Position numbers and translations under genes: made by a program. This document shows positions 28,143-36,020 of a DNA stretch of 64,000 nt, piece after piece. Below the pieces are notes generated by a model that was given only the letters and a program-made list of their open reading frames with translations, did no database searches and was not told the DNA's origin. Origin of the DNA: Shinella sp. H4-D48 (GTDB lineage: Bacteria; Pseudomonadota; Alphaproteobacteria; Rhizobiales; Rhizobiaceae); assembly GCF_022637395.1 (NCBI RefSeq), contig NZ_CP093337.1:62001-126000 (forward strand), written 5' to 3'. The first letter of the stretch is position 1. Each line of letters opens with the position of its first letter.

Positions 28143-28232
28143 GGAGAGGTGGCAGAGTGGTCGAATGCACCGCACTCGAAATGCGGCATACCTGCAAGGG
28201 TATCGTGGGTTCGAATCCCACCCTCTCCGCCA
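28143..28232 (+). tRNA. tRNA-Ser (anticodon CGA)
   Basis: A 90-base class II tRNA. The acceptor stem GGAGAGG (28143-28149) pairs with CCTCTCC (28222-28228). It has discriminator G and an encoded CCA (28230-28232). The anticodon stem CCGCA/TGCGG encloses the loop CTCGAAA with anticodon CGA at 28177-28179. A long variable arm (TACCTGCAAGGGTA) and the T-arm GTGGGTTCGAATCCCAC are present. It reads serine UCG. Island-type genes begin immediately downstream, and serine tRNA genes are frequent integration targets for tyrosine recombinases. Confidence 0.97.
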
Positions 28233-28346
28233 TCACGGACCTTGGGCTACAAGGTTTTTCCGACAAGCCTGATAGTATCTCGTTATTTAAGAGGCCGACG
28301 CAAATTTAGCGGGGGCCACACTCTGGGCACGATCGGGCGACTAAAC

Positions 28347-28730
28347 TCACTCTTCCGACTTCCCGGTAGATTTTCCTACAGCAATGCCGGCGACGATTAG
28401 GAACGCGCTGCCGAGAACCTTCAATATGTCGGCTAGCCACTCGCGTTCGGTGACGAGTGCGCCGACGATCACGATCAGCAGTATTAAGGCTAGTATGGCG
28501 AATGAAAGCGTCAAGGCGGCAGCATGACCTTTGTCATCGGTGCCATAAGCAAAGCCCCACTTCGAAAAGTGGAATACCTGGTTCGGTGCATGTCCGTCTG
28601 TGAAGCATGGATCTTTGCGAGTAGCGGTATCTGGCTGATCAGGAATCTGGGCCGGAGGCGATGGGATCTTCCATTGCCCCGGCGATTTCCCCTGGTCAGT
28701 TTGTGGCGTCGAGCTTTGATCGGAAGACAT
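28347..28730 (-). CDS. Small two-helix membrane protein, candidate toxin partner of a Panacea antitoxin
   Basis: A 127-residue protein of no recognised family. The first 75 residues are Pro/Gln/Asp-rich and soluble. Two hydrophobic segments follow (about residues 70-92, AAALTLSFAILALILLIVIVG, and 102-118), then a short polar tail ending GKSTGKSEE. Its start lies inside the 3' end of the Panacea-domain gene (overlap of about 35 bases), so the two are translationally linked. Membrane-active toxins are among the known partners of Panacea antitoxins, so a toxin role is a reasonable guess from position and topology, not from homology. Confidence 0.6.
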   Translation of the reverse strand: MSSDQSSTPQTDQGKSPGQWKIPSPPAQIPDQPDTATRKDPCFTDGHAPNQVFHFSKWGFAYGTDDKGHAAALTLSFAILALILLIVIVGALVTEREWLADILKVLGSAFLIVAGIAVGKSTGKSEE

Positions 28731-29235
28731 CACGGATCAATGTATTAGGAATTCTAGGCTTAGAGTCCAGCGTCCCGTAGCTTTCCTTAACAATTGTCCA
28801 AGGTTCCCCTGGTGCGTGCGTTGCATTTGAAAGCTGCACGCCAGACATGCCTTTATGGGTTTCCCAGACGTTCTTCAGAAATGAGAGCACTTCAGGATCT
28901 GGGGGATCTGGAAGCTCAAATTTCATAAACGGACCATTTCCTGATCGCGTCAGAACGTTGGCTTTTTTCCCCTGGATGGGCTTTCTGCCGAACTCTTTGA
29001 AACTTCCGTATATGTCACCGACAACCGGACCCCAGGGCCAAGCTTCAATGTCGTCACCGAACAGGGGCTGCCCCGTGTGAGCAAGCCACCAAGCATGAGC
29101 GTAGAAGACAAGCTTCTGTAGCTTCATCTGATCGATCAGCGGAAATTGCGAACGATCGTTTGCCTGGATGTCGAGAAAAGCGTTAGCTACCGCTGCCGCA
29201 GTAGTCCGAGCACCTTCCGCTGTAGTGTCTACCAT
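28696..29235 (-). CDS. Panacea-domain (DUF4065, SocA/GepA-like) protein, probable antitoxin
   Basis: A 179-residue protein with the DUF4065/Panacea fold. The segments IDQMKLQKLVFYAHAWWLAHTGQPLF and DDIEAWPWGPVVGDIYGSFKEFGRKPI are the family hallmark (L-KLQKL-YYA ... I-AW-GPV). The C-terminal part, LSNATHAPGEPWTIV, is also typical. Panacea domains act as antitoxins that neutralise many unrelated toxins. The gene is monocistronic except for the overlapping membrane protein gene downstream. It lies 460 bases from the tRNA-Ser gene in a region unlike the core in base use, consistent with horizontal transfer. Confidence 0.85.
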   Translation of the reverse strand: MVDTTAEGARTTAAAVANAFLDIQANDRSQFPLIDQMKLQKLVFYAHAWWLAHTGQPLFGDDIEAWPWGPVVGDIYGSFKEFGRKPIQGKKANVLTRSGNGPFMKFELPDPPDPEVLSFLKNVWETHKGMSGVQLSNATHAPGEPWTIVKESYGTLDSKPRIPNTLIRDVFRSKLDATN

Positions 29236-29429
29236 GCGAGTGCCTCCCTTCTGCGAATCACAAAGACAGCGCCGGAGCCTCGGCCCCCGCGCTGATTTTC
29301 CAGTTGAATATAGGTTGATTCTTGTGTGTTTGCTAGAGCCTAGGGGTTGACTCGCTGAGAATCAGTTGTGGAGAACAGTTAAGCCCGGGATCGTATCACA
29401 ACAGTTAGAGCGGGCGGACTGACATGAAT

Positions 29430-30713
29430 TTAATCCAGACTAATGACCTTAGCTGGCGAGAAGGTCTCAAGCTTCTTTACGCCGGATACCATTTCCTTGC
29501 CGAAGACGGGCGAGCCGATCGAGCCCTTTAACCAGCACTCTCGTTTAGCCTTGATATATGTGAACGCGATGCAAAGAGCTTCGTCTACGCAGGCCAATCG
29601 ACAGGCGAGCGGCGTTTTCGCCGACTGATGAGGACGTCGTGAAAGATCACCGCCCGGCAGATCGACATTGTCAAACAGCGCGGTTTGAGGATCGTTTACG
29701 CTCATTGTGAAAGCTGATGGATCTTCCTCGGCTCCGCTCAGGAAGCGCCCTGAGAAAGCTACGCTGTTTCCATCGGCTCGGCCGGCACTCGATTTCAAAA
29801 AGCAGTTCGGCCCCTTCCTGAGCCTTGGATTCGTATTAAAGGTGAACGCCTTGCACTGACCGTTCATGACCAGGCAGCTACTAGCGCATGCCGCAGGATC
29901 GTTGACACGAATGGAGGAGATGTCGTCACCGAACAGATCGAGGCCGGTGTAGATGGCTATTCGGTTTGGTCGCTTGGTGAACTCTTCGATCGGGGAAAGT
30001 GCCGTATCTCGAGGCAGGCTGGCTTGGTGAGAGTCGGGTGTTGGCTGATCAGAGGTTGAAGATTGCTTGTCGGACGATTCACTTCCATCGATAGGCTTGG
30101 TTGTGGTTTGCGGCTCGTGACTGGATGCGGCCAATTCATCCGATCGCTGGCTCGCGTTTCGGTTCAACCCGTAACGTCGAATCTCGTCTTGACTAAATAC
30201 GTGCATGTCATCAGGCGGAGTCTTGAACATGACGTGCATCACGTCGATCGGCGTGCCGAAGCGGTTCAGCACTTCAATAATGTCGGAGATCGCCAGCTGT
30301 GCGCCGACGAGATCAGACGAGCCGGAGGAGATCTGGTGGACGCCCAGGTCGCCATCGGCCTTTCGTTCAGCACCAGCAAGAAAGACGAAGGCGCATGCCG
30401 AGAAGCATTTGCTGCCACTCGGGATATACGTGGCCAACTTACGTTGATGGATGTCGTCTGCGATGAGCAGACCGATTTGAACGTTACCGCCGGGACTGTT
30501 GAGAATAACTAGCTTTGCTTCCGGTGCCGCTTGAAGTGCGCGGCGAAAATTCAGGCCGGAATTGATGTCAATCTCACCATTTAGCGTGATGACGCCCGGC
30601 GTGGAATCGTCAACGCTGAAGGGGCCAAAAGCTTTCTCTCCGGCGGTTGCATCAAGAACAGAGGCGACCGACAGCAGAATGCTAGCGAGCGCAGCCCAAA
30701 AATGATTACGCAT
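29430..30713 (-). CDS. Secreted ClpP/crotonase-fold protein fused to two PAN/Apple-like domains
   Basis: A 427-residue protein with a signal peptide (about residues 1-25). A ClpP-like domain of the COG3904 type follows (about residues 35-190): SPGGNVQIGLLIADDIH is the glycine-rich strand, KCFSACAFVFLAG holds the candidate nucleophile serine, and LGVHQISSG holds a candidate histidine. After a low-complexity Ser/Asp/Gln linker (about residues 195-245) come two cysteine-containing segments that look like PAN/Apple domains. One is at about residues 260-335 (NDPAACASSCLVMNGQCKAFTFN). The other is at about 350-420 (LACRLACVDEALCIAFTY, then ECWLKG). PAN domains usually bind carbohydrate or protein. 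The enzymatic role is unproven, and I know of no named system with this architecture. Confidence 0.72.
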   Translation of the reverse strand: MRNHFWAALASILLSVASVLDATAGEKAFGPFSVDDSTPGVITLNGEIDINSGLNFRRALQAAPEAKLVILNSPGGNVQIGLLIADDIHQRKLATYIPSGSKCFSACAFVFLAGAERKADGDLGVHQISSGSSDLVGAQLAISDIIEVLNRFGTPIDVMHVMFKTPPDDMHVFSQDEIRRYGLNRNASQRSDELAASSHEPQTTTKPIDGSESSDKQSSTSDQPTPDSHQASLPRDTALSPIEEFTKRPNRIAIYTGLDLFGDDISSIRVNDPAACASSCLVMNGQCKAFTFNTNPRLRKGPNCFLKSSAGRADGNSVAFSGRFLSGAEEDPSAFTMSVNDPQTALFDNVDLPGGDLSRRPHQSAKTPLACRLACVDEALCIAFTYIKAKRECWLKGSIGSPVFGKEMVSGVKKLETFSPAKVISLD

Positions 30714-30895
30714 AACAACATACCCTTACCCGTGCTCATCAAACTACATCGATCGCTACTGAGCAAGAGTTGGATGGAATCGGCTCAATCTACCTGGGAG
30801 TGCAGTTAATCGTCGAGTTTATCGGCGCCGGAATGTCCCTTGGCGCCCCTGGCGGGGCATCCTACGCATGATCTCCATTACAACAGGAGATCGAA

Positions 30896-31915
30896 ATGGC
30901 AACTATCAGAAAGCTCAGAGGGCGCTGGCAAGCTCAGGTGCGTCGTCGCGGGATGAAGCCACGCGCGAAGAGCTTCGACAGCAAAGCAGACGCCGAGAAG
31001 TGGGCGCGAGATCTGGAAACGCAGGTCGACCGCTTCGGGGCAGCCCCGGACACAAAGATCCTCGAGACCACGACGCTCGGTGCGCTCCTAGAGCGATATC
31101 AGCGGGAGATCACGCCTACCAAGCGCGGAGCGGTGCAGGAAGGACAGCGTATCGATGTTCTTCGGCGTCATGATCTCTCGCACCGAACGCTGATCGGGTT
31201 GAGCCAGCAGGACGTTGCGTCGTTCCGCGATGAGCGCCTGCAGTCGGTAGCTCCATCTACCGCTGTGAGAGAGATGGCGATCCTCAGTCATGCTGTTGAG
31301 GTTGCGATGCGTGATTGGGGAATGCCGCTCGCGAAGAACGTGGTGAAGCTCGTGCGCCGTCCGGTCATTCGAAATGAGCGCAGCCGACGCCTGACGGGCG
31401 ATGAGGAGCAGCGCCTTCTCGATGGCTGTAACGCCGGGTTGGTTCCCCATCTCAAAACGCTGATCATTCTGGCGATCGAGACCGGGATGCGCCGAGGGGA
31501 GATCCTGGGTCTTGAGTGGAAGGACTTCTCTCACAATCGCCGGGTGATCACCCTGATGATGACGAAGAACGGATCCGGGAGAGAGGTCCCTCTGTCTCAG
31601 CGTGCCTTTGACGCACTGACAGAATGGAGAGATCGAGCAGAAGTAGATCAATCTCTCATCTTCCCAATGAAGCCAGGCGCGCTCGAACAAGCTTGGCGTC
31701 GTCTGCTTGTCCGCTCGAACGTCAAGGCTTTGCGCTTCCACGACCTTCGTCACGAGGGTGTAAGCCGAATGTTCGAGCGCGGCTTGAATGTTATCGAAGT
31801 AAGCAGCATCTCAGGTCACAAGGAACTACGGATGCTCAAGCGCTATACGCATCTCGCCGTGGCCTGCTGGCCTGCTGCCGGTTTCTTGGACACCGAGTTA
31901 AGGTGTTTCCAATGA
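30896..31915 (+). CDS. Tyrosine-type site-specific integrase, C-terminus replaced by IS sequence
   Basis: A 339-residue phage-type integrase. It has an N-terminal AP2-like/arm-binding region (MATIRKLRGRWQAQVRRRGMKPRAKSF), a core-binding SAM-like domain (about residues 60-150), and a catalytic domain with the first arginine in ETGMRRGEILGLEW, H-xx-R in FHDLRHEGVSRMFERG, and the histidine and nucleophile tyrosine in SGHKELRMLKRYTHL. Right after the tyrosine motif the frame runs into the left end of the IS3 element at 31868 and adds 16 foreign residues. All catalytic residues remain, so activity is possible. It probably drove integration next to tRNA-Ser, but I cannot find a second copy of the tRNA 3' end. 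Confidence 0.87.
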   Translation: MATIRKLRGRWQAQVRRRGMKPRAKSFDSKADAEKWARDLETQVDRFGAAPDTKILETTTLGALLERYQREITPTKRGAVQEGQRIDVLRRHDLSHRTLIGLSQQDVASFRDERLQSVAPSTAVREMAILSHAVEVAMRDWGMPLAKNVVKLVRRPVIRNERSRRLTGDEEQRLLDGCNAGLVPHLKTLIILAIETGMRRGEILGLEWKDFSHNRRVITLMMTKNGSGREVPLSQRAFDALTEWRDRAEVDQSLIFPMKPGALEQAWRRLLVRSNVKALRFHDLRHEGVSRMFERGLNVIEVSSISGHKELRMLKRYTHLAVACWPAAGFLDTELRCFQ

Positions 31916-31930
31916 AACTGGAGCGCATGG

Positions 31931-32221
31931 ATGCAACGAAGGAAGTTCAGCCGCGAGTACAAGCTTGAGGCGGTGAGATTGGTTCGAGAGCGTGGGGTCG
32001 GCGTTGCGCAGGCATCTCGCGATCTGGATGTTCATGAGAATGTCCTGCGCAAGTGGGTCAGGGAATATGGTTCGGACCCCGCACAGGCTTTTCCTGGTCA
32101 GGGACAGATGAAGCCTGAGCAGCTTGAGATCGAGAGGCTTCGGAAAGAGGTGGCCAAGCTGAAGGCGGAGCGTGATATCTTAAAAAAGGCCGCCGCCTAC
32201 TTTGCGAAGGACGTGATATGA
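31931..32221 (+). CDS. IS3-family transposase OrfA (left copy)
   Basis: A 96-residue helix-turn-helix protein, MQRRKFSREYKLEAVRLVRE to AAAYFAKDVI. It has the usual IS3 OrfA layout: an N-terminal HTH (residues 5-50) and a C-terminal leucine zipper (LEIERLRKEVAKLKAERDIL). A TTAAAAAAGG heptamer-like slippery run near the 3' end (around 32180) is where programmed frameshifting to OrfB happens in IS3 elements. orfA and orfB also overlap by ATGA. Confidence 0.92.
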   Translation: MQRRKFSREYKLEAVRLVRERGVGVAQASRDLDVHENVLRKWVREYGSDPAQAFPGQGQMKPEQLEIERLRKEVAKLKAERDILKKAAAYFAKDVI

Positions 32222-33078
32222 AGTTCGCGTTCATTGCAAAGCACCGTTCGATCTGGCCGGTGGCATGGCTCTGCGAAGCGCTGGGTGTATCGCGTTCCGG
32301 CTTTCACGCCTGGTTAAACCGGTCTCCGAGCCAGCATGCCCGGTATGATGAGGCTCTGCTCGACAAGATCAAGGACAGCTTCAAGGATAGCGACCGCACC
32401 TACGGCGCGCGGCGTGTCTGGCACGACCTCCTTGCCGAAGGTCTCTCCTGTGGTCTGCATCGTGTCGAGCGTCTCATGCGCGCCAATGCATTGAGAGCAA
32501 GACCGAGACGGCGAGGCTTGCCGAGAGACGACGGCGAGCGCCCGGTCATCATGCCGAATGTGCTAGACCGATAGTTCGCGGCAGCAAGACCGAACCAGAA
32601 GTGGGTGGCCGATTTTGCATATCTTTGGACGGCTGAGGGCTGGCTCTATGTGGCTGCCGTCATCGACCTGTTCTCGCGCCGTGTCGTTGGCTGGTCGATG
32701 AATGCCAACATGACGGCCCAGCTCGTCACAGATGCGCTGATCATGGCCATCTGGCGCAGAGGCAAGCCGGATGCGCTTCTCCACCATTCGGACCAGGGCA
32801 GCCAATACACGAGCGAGCAGTTCCAGCGTCTCATGGCTGATCATGGAATCACCTGCTCGATGAGCCGATCCGGCAATGTCTGGGACAATGCCGCGATGGA
32901 AAGCTTCTTCTCATCACTCAAAACGGAAAGGACAGCTCGCAACGTCTACAGGACCAGGGACGATGCAAAGGCGGACGTGTTCGACTACATCGAGCGCTTC
33001 TACAACCCAAAGCGTCGCCATTCGACACTGGGCTATCTCAGCCCTATGGAATTTGAAAACAAGGTAGGATTAGCCTAA
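32218..33078 (+). pseudogene. IS3-family transposase OrfB interrupted by an amber codon (left copy)
   Basis: A single frame of 286 codons broken by TAG at codon 119 (32572-32574). The first part (MKFAFIAKHRSIWPVAWLCE to MPNVLDR) is the HTH_21-like N-terminal region. The second part is the rve integrase core with DDE residues in WVADFAYLWT, HHSDQGSQYTS and NAAMESFFSSLKTE. The amber codon stands where related transposases continue DRQFAAARPNQKW, so a CAG to TAG change is likely. The same change is in the right copy. The element could move only by suppression or with help in trans. Confidence 0.85.
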
Positions 33079-33108
33079 CTCGGTGTCCGAAAAACCGGCA
33101 GCAGGCCA

Positions 33109-33546
33109 GGTCTTCATAGCCCAATTCCTTCTCAAGCAAGGTTGCGGGTCAGGCCCTCGTTTGGTGTTCCACCACCAGCGAGGGCCGCTTAAGTGCCAGG
33201 GATCGTTTGACTATCCGGCACGTCCAGACTTAGCCCGGAGATCGCTCGCCGACAAGGAGAATAGAACGCATCCGGAACGAAGAGCTCAGGTATGGTTAAT
33301 TTTTCTGTTCTTGATCGACGCCAGAGCAACAGCCGGAAAATTCTAGTTCCCGGCGGTCCAAGGTTTGGTCCCATAGCGAGCAAACCCAAGACTCTCCTGA
33401 AATTCGAAGGGAAGTTGGGTCTCAGGTCAGAAAAGCCGTATACTGATCTGGAGGCTACTCAGAACGCACCTGGTTGGTAGGTCAACGAATCTGCCTTAAA
33501 AAGAGCTACAAGGATCGCATCGCAGAGACTGAATGGTGCAGAACAC
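33109..33546. other. Non-coding or degraded interval between the IS and pseG
   Basis: A 438-base stretch with only short, non-overlapping frames in both directions and no family resemblance that I can see. It should contain the promoter of the pseG fusion, but no clear -35/-10 pair stands out. It may be debris from the IS-mediated rearrangement. Confidence 0.4.
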
Positions 33547-35088
33547 ATGAGAGTTATAATCCGGACAGACGCCTCATCGGTGATCGGCACAGGCCACGTG
33601 ATGAGGTGCCTGACCTTGGCACGACGACTGCGGTTGCGAGGCGCCACGGTGGTTTTCCTAATGCGACCGCTAAGCGGCAATCTGATGGCGCGCGTCAGGG
33701 AGGACGGTTTCTCGGTTGTGGAAATCGGGCAACTCCAAGGAAGCGCAAACCTTACGGAGAAGGATGATGCGGAACTTTGCATTGATGCGATTCAACGAGG
33801 CTCTGCTCTCAAGGAACGGCCCGGGGCCTCAAATACGTGGGTCATCGTGGACCATTACAGCTTAGGACAGGCGTGGGAACAGCGAATCCGTTCCGTTGCG
33901 CCGCGCATTCTGGCCATCGATGATCTCGCCAACCGAGTTCACGATGCTGATGTGCTTCTCGATCAGAACCTCGTTGCCAATTATCAGGATAGATATAAGG
34001 GGCTCGTCCCAGCGGATTGCGTTACGCTGCTTGGCCCGGCCTATGCATTGATCGCGGACCGTTATAGTTCGCTGAGGAAGGAGGTTACCCGCGTCGGCAA
34101 GACAATCCGGTCCATCCTTGTCTATTTTGGGGGAGCCGACAAGGAGATGACGTTGATGACGGCGGAAGCCTTGTCTCGCCTTTCGTCTGACTTTGCCGCT
34201 CGCGTTATTCTCGATCAGGCCAATCTTCAGTTTGACCAAGTAGAAGTAGTCTGCGCCGCTGATCGGCGCCTTGTGCTCTCGGGTCAGCTTCCTGATCTAG
34301 CGCAGGCAATGGCGGATGCGGACCTATTCGTCGGCGCGTCTGGGACCACCAGCTGGGAAAGACTAGCACTTGGCCTCCCCGCCGCGGTCGTCACTCTTGC
34401 CGATAACCAGGAGCTACTTTCTCGGGAACTGGAACGACGGGGTTTCATCACCTGGTTGGGGCGCAGTGAAACGATCACCCTCGACTCCCTTGTGCGCGGT
34501 CTTCGACAATCCCTTGCTGCGCCGCTTGATCCCGCCGCCTCCGGCCGGATGATGTCGCTGGTGGACGCCCTCGGAGCGGAGCGGGTTGCCGATATCCTGA
34601 TGCATGTGGGAGGAGAAGGTCTTGAGCTGCGGCTTGCCAGATCCTCGGATAGCGACGTCATCCTCGGTTGGGCTAACGACCCGGTTACGAGAAGGAACGC
34701 GTTTAACCCTCGCCCGATCTCTGTTCGGGAGCATCAGGCTTGGTATCAGCGTCGCTTGTCGTCACCAGACGTCGTCTTCCTTCTGGCTGAAACACGCAGC
34801 TGTATCCCTGTTGGCCAGGTCCGATTTGAGCGTCAGCCCGACCAGAGCTGGGAGGTTTCCTATCTAGTTGCCCCGCTGTTTCGAGGGCGCCAAATTGCAC
34901 GCCCAATGCTGGACATGGCCATTCGATGGCTTCGCTCGGATCCCGCCCGAGAGCTCATCTCGGGATACGTGAAACCCATAAACCGGGCCTCAATAAAGGT
35001 CTTTGAAGGGCTCGGCTTTCAGCCGTCGGCACAACAGGACCACTCGGAGGCCATACGCTACGAGCTCCCTCTGCGCGGCGGGAGCTAG
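33547..35088 (+). CDS. PseG-acetyltransferase fusion (UDP-sugar hydrolase plus PseH-like GNAT domain)
   Basis: A 513-residue fusion. Residues 1-345 are PseG: a GT-B-fold hydrolase that removes UDP from UDP-2,4-diacetamido-2,4,6-trideoxy-L-altrose. It shows MRVIIRTDASSVIGTGHVMRCLTLA (the GxGHxxR loop) and SGTTSWERLALGLPAAVVTLADNQ (the nucleotide-binding end). Residues 355-505 are a GNAT domain (LRLARSSDSDVILGWANDPVTRRNAF, VAPLFRGRQIARPMLDMA, NRASIKVFEGLGF) that resembles PseH, the N4-acetyltransferase acting one step earlier. No separate pseH is present, so the fusion may supply both steps. It is convergent with the pse operon. The start ATG at 33547 gives the family N-terminus. Confidence 0.87.
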   Translation: MRVIIRTDASSVIGTGHVMRCLTLARRLRLRGATVVFLMRPLSGNLMARVREDGFSVVEIGQLQGSANLTEKDDAELCIDAIQRGSALKERPGASNTWVIVDHYSLGQAWEQRIRSVAPRILAIDDLANRVHDADVLLDQNLVANYQDRYKGLVPADCVTLLGPAYALIADRYSSLRKEVTRVGKTIRSILVYFGGADKEMTLMTAEALSRLSSDFAARVILDQANLQFDQVEVVCAADRRLVLSGQLPDLAQAMADADLFVGASGTTSWERLALGLPAAVVTLADNQELLSRELERRGFITWLGRSETITLDSLVRGLRQSLAAPLDPAASGRMMSLVDALGAERVADILMHVGGEGLELRLARSSDSDVILGWANDPVTRRNAFNPRPISVREHQAWYQRRLSSPDVVFLLAETRSCIPVGQVRFERQPDQSWEVSYLVAPLFRGRQIARPMLDMAIRWLRSDPARELISGYVKPINRASIKVFEGLGFQPSAQQDHSEAIRYELPLRGGS

Positions 35089-35247
35089 CAACAATAGCAG
35101 GCTTAGTGAAGTTATAACTGGTCTGTCTACTGGCTCTAGCGCCGAGCGGCCTTCGCTACGCACGCAGCGGAAGCAGGAAGCTAGTAAATCCGGGTTCTAT
35201 TCTCATACACGCTAGCCGGAGCTTCTCCACGCGGCGGGACACGATCT

Positions 35248-36018
35248 CTAAGCAGGTTTATAGGCTTTGCGCACCAAGATCTTTGCCTCCGCCAAGGCCT
35301 GCTTTGCGCCTGCCGGAGTCAGTTCGGTGAAGTGAAATATGCTGGCTGCGGCAACGGCTGAAGCACCGGCGTCTCGGACAGCCTCAACCATGTGCTGGTA
35401 GTTTCCCGCGCCGCCTGACGCGATCACGGGGATCGAGACCGCGCTAACGACGGCTTCAACAAGCTTGAGATCGTACCCTTGGAACGTCCCATCCCGTTCA
35501 ATCGAGGTGAGAAGAATCTCGCCCGCGCCCCTGTCCTCCACCTCTTTTGCCCAGGCAATCACGTCTTTGCCGGTGTCGAGTGTTCCTGACCGGCTGAAGC
35601 ATTTCCAGCCCGACCCCTCGCTTCGAACATCCAGGCTTGCGACAACACACTGCGTCCCGTGCCGCTTAGCGATTTGGGTCACAAGATCGGGCTTTTCATA
35701 AAGGGACGTGTTTAGACTGACTTTGTCGACGCCAGCGCGCAATAGCACCTGGACCTGGTCGATATGCCTGATCCCGCCGCCGAACGTCAGCGGAATGAAG
35801 CAGTCCCTGCCGAAATCATTGATGGACTCATAATCCGGGTCGCTATTGTTGATCACAGCAGTGATGTCGACGAGAATCAATTCGTCGACCTCGCGTTGAT
35901 TGTAGACCTTGATCGCTGGTAGCACCGGTCCCACCCGACGCCAACTGTCGAAACCTACACCTTTCACAAGGCCAAATTGCTTCCACAAAAGGGTCGGTAT
36001 GACGCGAGTTTTTAACAT
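35248..36018 (-). CDS. HisF-like subunit of a sugar amidotransferase (set 1)
   Basis: A 256-residue TIM barrel homologous to imidazole glycerol phosphate synthase HisF. It is not a histidine enzyme. The catalytic Asp11 of HisF (in CLDVKDG) is replaced, as the N-terminus reads RVIPTLLWKQFGLVKGVGF, while the second aspartate survives in VVASLDVRSEG. In P. aeruginosa HisF2/HisH2 channel ammonia to WbpG, and this trio is arranged the same way: HisF (here), HisH three bases away, amidotransferase eight bases beyond. The gene is the last of the pse operon on the minus strand. Confidence 0.88.
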   Translation of the reverse strand: MLKTRVIPTLLWKQFGLVKGVGFDSWRRVGPVLPAIKVYNQREVDELILVDITAVINNSDPDYESINDFGRDCFIPLTFGGGIRHIDQVQVLLRAGVDKVSLNTSLYEKPDLVTQIAKRHGTQCVVASLDVRSEGSGWKCFSRSGTLDTGKDVIAWAKEVEDRGAGEILLTSIERDGTFQGYDLKLVEAVVSAVSIPVIASGGAGNYQHMVEAVRDAGASAVAAASIFHFTELTPAGAKQALAEAKILVRKAYKPA

Positions 36019-36020
36019 TA

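Larger units (their letters stand above)
31868..33108 (+). mobile_element. IS3-family insertion sequence, left copy
   Basis: A 1241-bp element with TG...CA ends and imperfect terminal inverted repeats of about 33 bases. The left end is TGGCCTGCTGCCGGTTTCTT followed by GGACACCGAGTTA; the right end is its inverse with two differences. It contains orfA and an orfB split by an amber codon. An apparently identical copy lies in the same orientation at 62514-63754. No target-site duplication is visible at either copy. Both copies are followed by the same seven bases, GGTCTTC. Confidence 0.93.

Noticed and set aside
28056-28400. Frames reading through the tRNA-Ser gene
   Set aside because: The tRNA structure is complete, so these frames are incidental.
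30714-30895. Possible attachment site before the integrase
   Set aside because: I looked for a repeat of the tRNA-Ser 3' end here and near both IS copies and found none.
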